From an uncultured Lachnospiraceae bacterium (GTDB lineage Bacteria > Bacillota > Clostridia > Lachnospirales > Lachnospiraceae), in contig CADCQV010000049.1 in the NCBI GenBank assembly GCA_902803625.1, forward strand, positions 1 to 15,008: 15,008 nt of DNA, written 5' to 3'. Both the position numbers and the translations under genes were made by a program. Positions 14,083 to 15,008 of the stretch are shown piece by piece (positions within the stretch are counted from its first letter, which is position 1; the number at the start of each line of letters is the position of its first letter). Below the pieces are notes generated by a model that was not told where the DNA came from, ran no database searches, and saw only the letters and a program-made list of their open reading frames with translations.

Positions 14083-15008
14083 ATGGAAAGAAAGCTTACG
14101 GAAAAAGAGATCGTCTCCCGTCTTGATGACGCTCTTAAGCGTAAAAATATATATGTCTTCTATCAGCCGCAGGTAAATTATTCAACAAACCGGATCGTAG
14201 GGGCGGAAGCCCTGGTGAGATGGAAGGATCCGAAGTTCGGTATCCAGTATCCTGCCGATTTCATCCCGGTTCTCGAGGCAAAGGGGCTTATGCAGAAGAC
14301 AGACCTTTATGTCTTTGAGGAGGTATGTTCCTTTCAAAAGCGCTGCAGGGACGAGGGTGTTTATGTTGTACCCATATCCGTGAATATCTCCAGAACGGAC
14401 TTAAGCGAAGGCCTGTCCTTTGTGGACAGCCTGGAGAAGATCAGAAAGGCATATGATATTCCCGTTTACTATCTTCGTATCGAGATCACCGAGAAGTTTG
14501 CGGTAGGAGGAAAGGAGCTCATCCTTTCAGCCTTAGACAGGCTTCACGAGCTGGGATATGTGGTCGTAATGGATGACTTCGGCACAGGCTTCTCTTCACT
14601 TAATATACTTAAGGATCTGAAGGTGGATATAATGAAATTCGATATGTCCTTCCTTTCCGGTAATATGGATGTCCGCAGCGGGAAGATCATCAATTCCGTG
14701 ATCCAGATGGCTAAATGGCTTAATACCCCTGTGATAGCAGAGGGGGTTGAGACCATAGAACAGGCTGACTATATGCAGAGTATGGGATGCTATTATATCC
14801 AGGGCCAGCTTTACAAAAAGCCTGTAAGCGCTGAGGATTTTTTCCGCCTGATAAAGGATGTGAAGAGTGAATCCCTCTCCTTTAATTACAAGTCCTTCGG
14901 AGAGAATAAGGAAAACTCCTTCTGGAATCCGAATTCCGTTGAGTCCCTTATCTTTAACAGATTTATAGGTCCGGCCGCAATCTTTACCTATCAGAAGGGG
15001 GAGATAAA
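14083..15008 (+). CDS. EAL-domain c-di-GMP phosphodiesterase (partial, runs off the right edge)
   Basis: The first 308 codons are present and open to the window end. Residues about 8-260 form an EAL domain with EAL in GAEALVRW, Asn in SVNIS, Glu in EITEK, DDFGTG, Lys in IMKFD, both Glu in AEGVE, and Gln in IQGQ. Hydrolysis of c-di-GMP is therefore expected. There is no N-terminal membrane segment, so it should be cytoplasmic. After the EAL domain, residues 270-308 (from FNYKSFGENKENSFW) start another region. This EAL-first layout matches the protein at 2829-5345, so PAS-like and perhaps GGDEF-like domains may follow outside the window. GGAGGT (14068-14073) precedes the ATG by 9 nt, and a consensus promoter lies just upstream. 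Confidence 0.92.
   Translation, partial: MERKLTEKEIVSRLDDALKRKNIYVFYQPQVNYSTNRIVGAEALVRWKDPKFGIQYPADFIPVLEAKGLMQKTDLYVFEEVCSFQKRCRDEGVYVVPISVNISRTDLSEGLSFVDSLEKIRKAYDIPVYYLRIEITEKFAVGGKELILSALDRLHELGYVVVMDDFGTGFSSLNILKDLKVDIMKFDMSFLSGNMDVRSGKIINSVIQMAKWLNTPVIAEGVETIEQADYMQSMGCYYIQGQLYKKPVSAEDFFRLIKDVKSESLSFNYKSFGENKENSFWNPNSVESLIFNRFIGPAAIFTYQKGEI

Overview
The window looks like a chromosomal segment of a Gram-positive, strictly anaerobic Firmicute, most likely a Lachnospiraceae relative such as Butyrivibrio. This is inferred from moderate G+C, frequent AGG and ATA codons, strong AGGAGG-type ribosome sites, a clostridial-type MinCDE operon and a high density of c-di-GMP genes. No rRNA, tRNA, CRISPR array or transposase gene was seen. 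Apart from one partial gene at the left edge, everything reads on the + strand.

Region 1 (1-5345) holds c-di-GMP signalling. A divergent partial membrane-protein gene is followed by a seven-helix membrane EAL phosphodiesterase whose GGDEF-like domain is degenerate. Next come a small zinc-ribbon/DUF4234 membrane protein and, 10 bp behind it, an 838-residue EAL-PAS-degenerate-GGDEF protein. A strong intrinsic terminator closes the block.

Region 2 (5379-7400) is a compact minC-minD-minE operon for division-site placement. Its likely promoter starts inside the U-tract of the preceding terminator.

Region 3 (7401-7659) is non-coding but rich in structure. It holds a 72-bp imperfect palindrome that resembles a dispersed intergenic repeat. 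After it comes a plausible promoter and a roughly 100-nt sequence that folds on paper into a three-way junction with a GAAA tetraloop. The closing helix of that fold is followed by six T residues, 3 nt before the start codon of the next gene. This is the best candidate here for an undescribed element.

Region 4 (7660-12600) has two tandem paralogous family 2 glycosyltransferases with overlapping ends and a third glycosyltransferase fused to TPR repeats. A membrane diguanylate cyclase with an intact GGDEF motif follows, and a long hairpin terminator ends the region. The three transferases probably build or decorate a surface glycan or a protein such as flagellin; the acceptor cannot be read from the sequence.

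Region 5 (12649-15008) has a sodium:amino-acid symporter of the NSS/SNF family. It is followed by an EAL protein, cut by the window edge, with its own consensus promoter. In total the window encodes three EAL domains with their catalytic residues present and one intact GGDEF domain, all placed around cell-division and surface-glycan genes.
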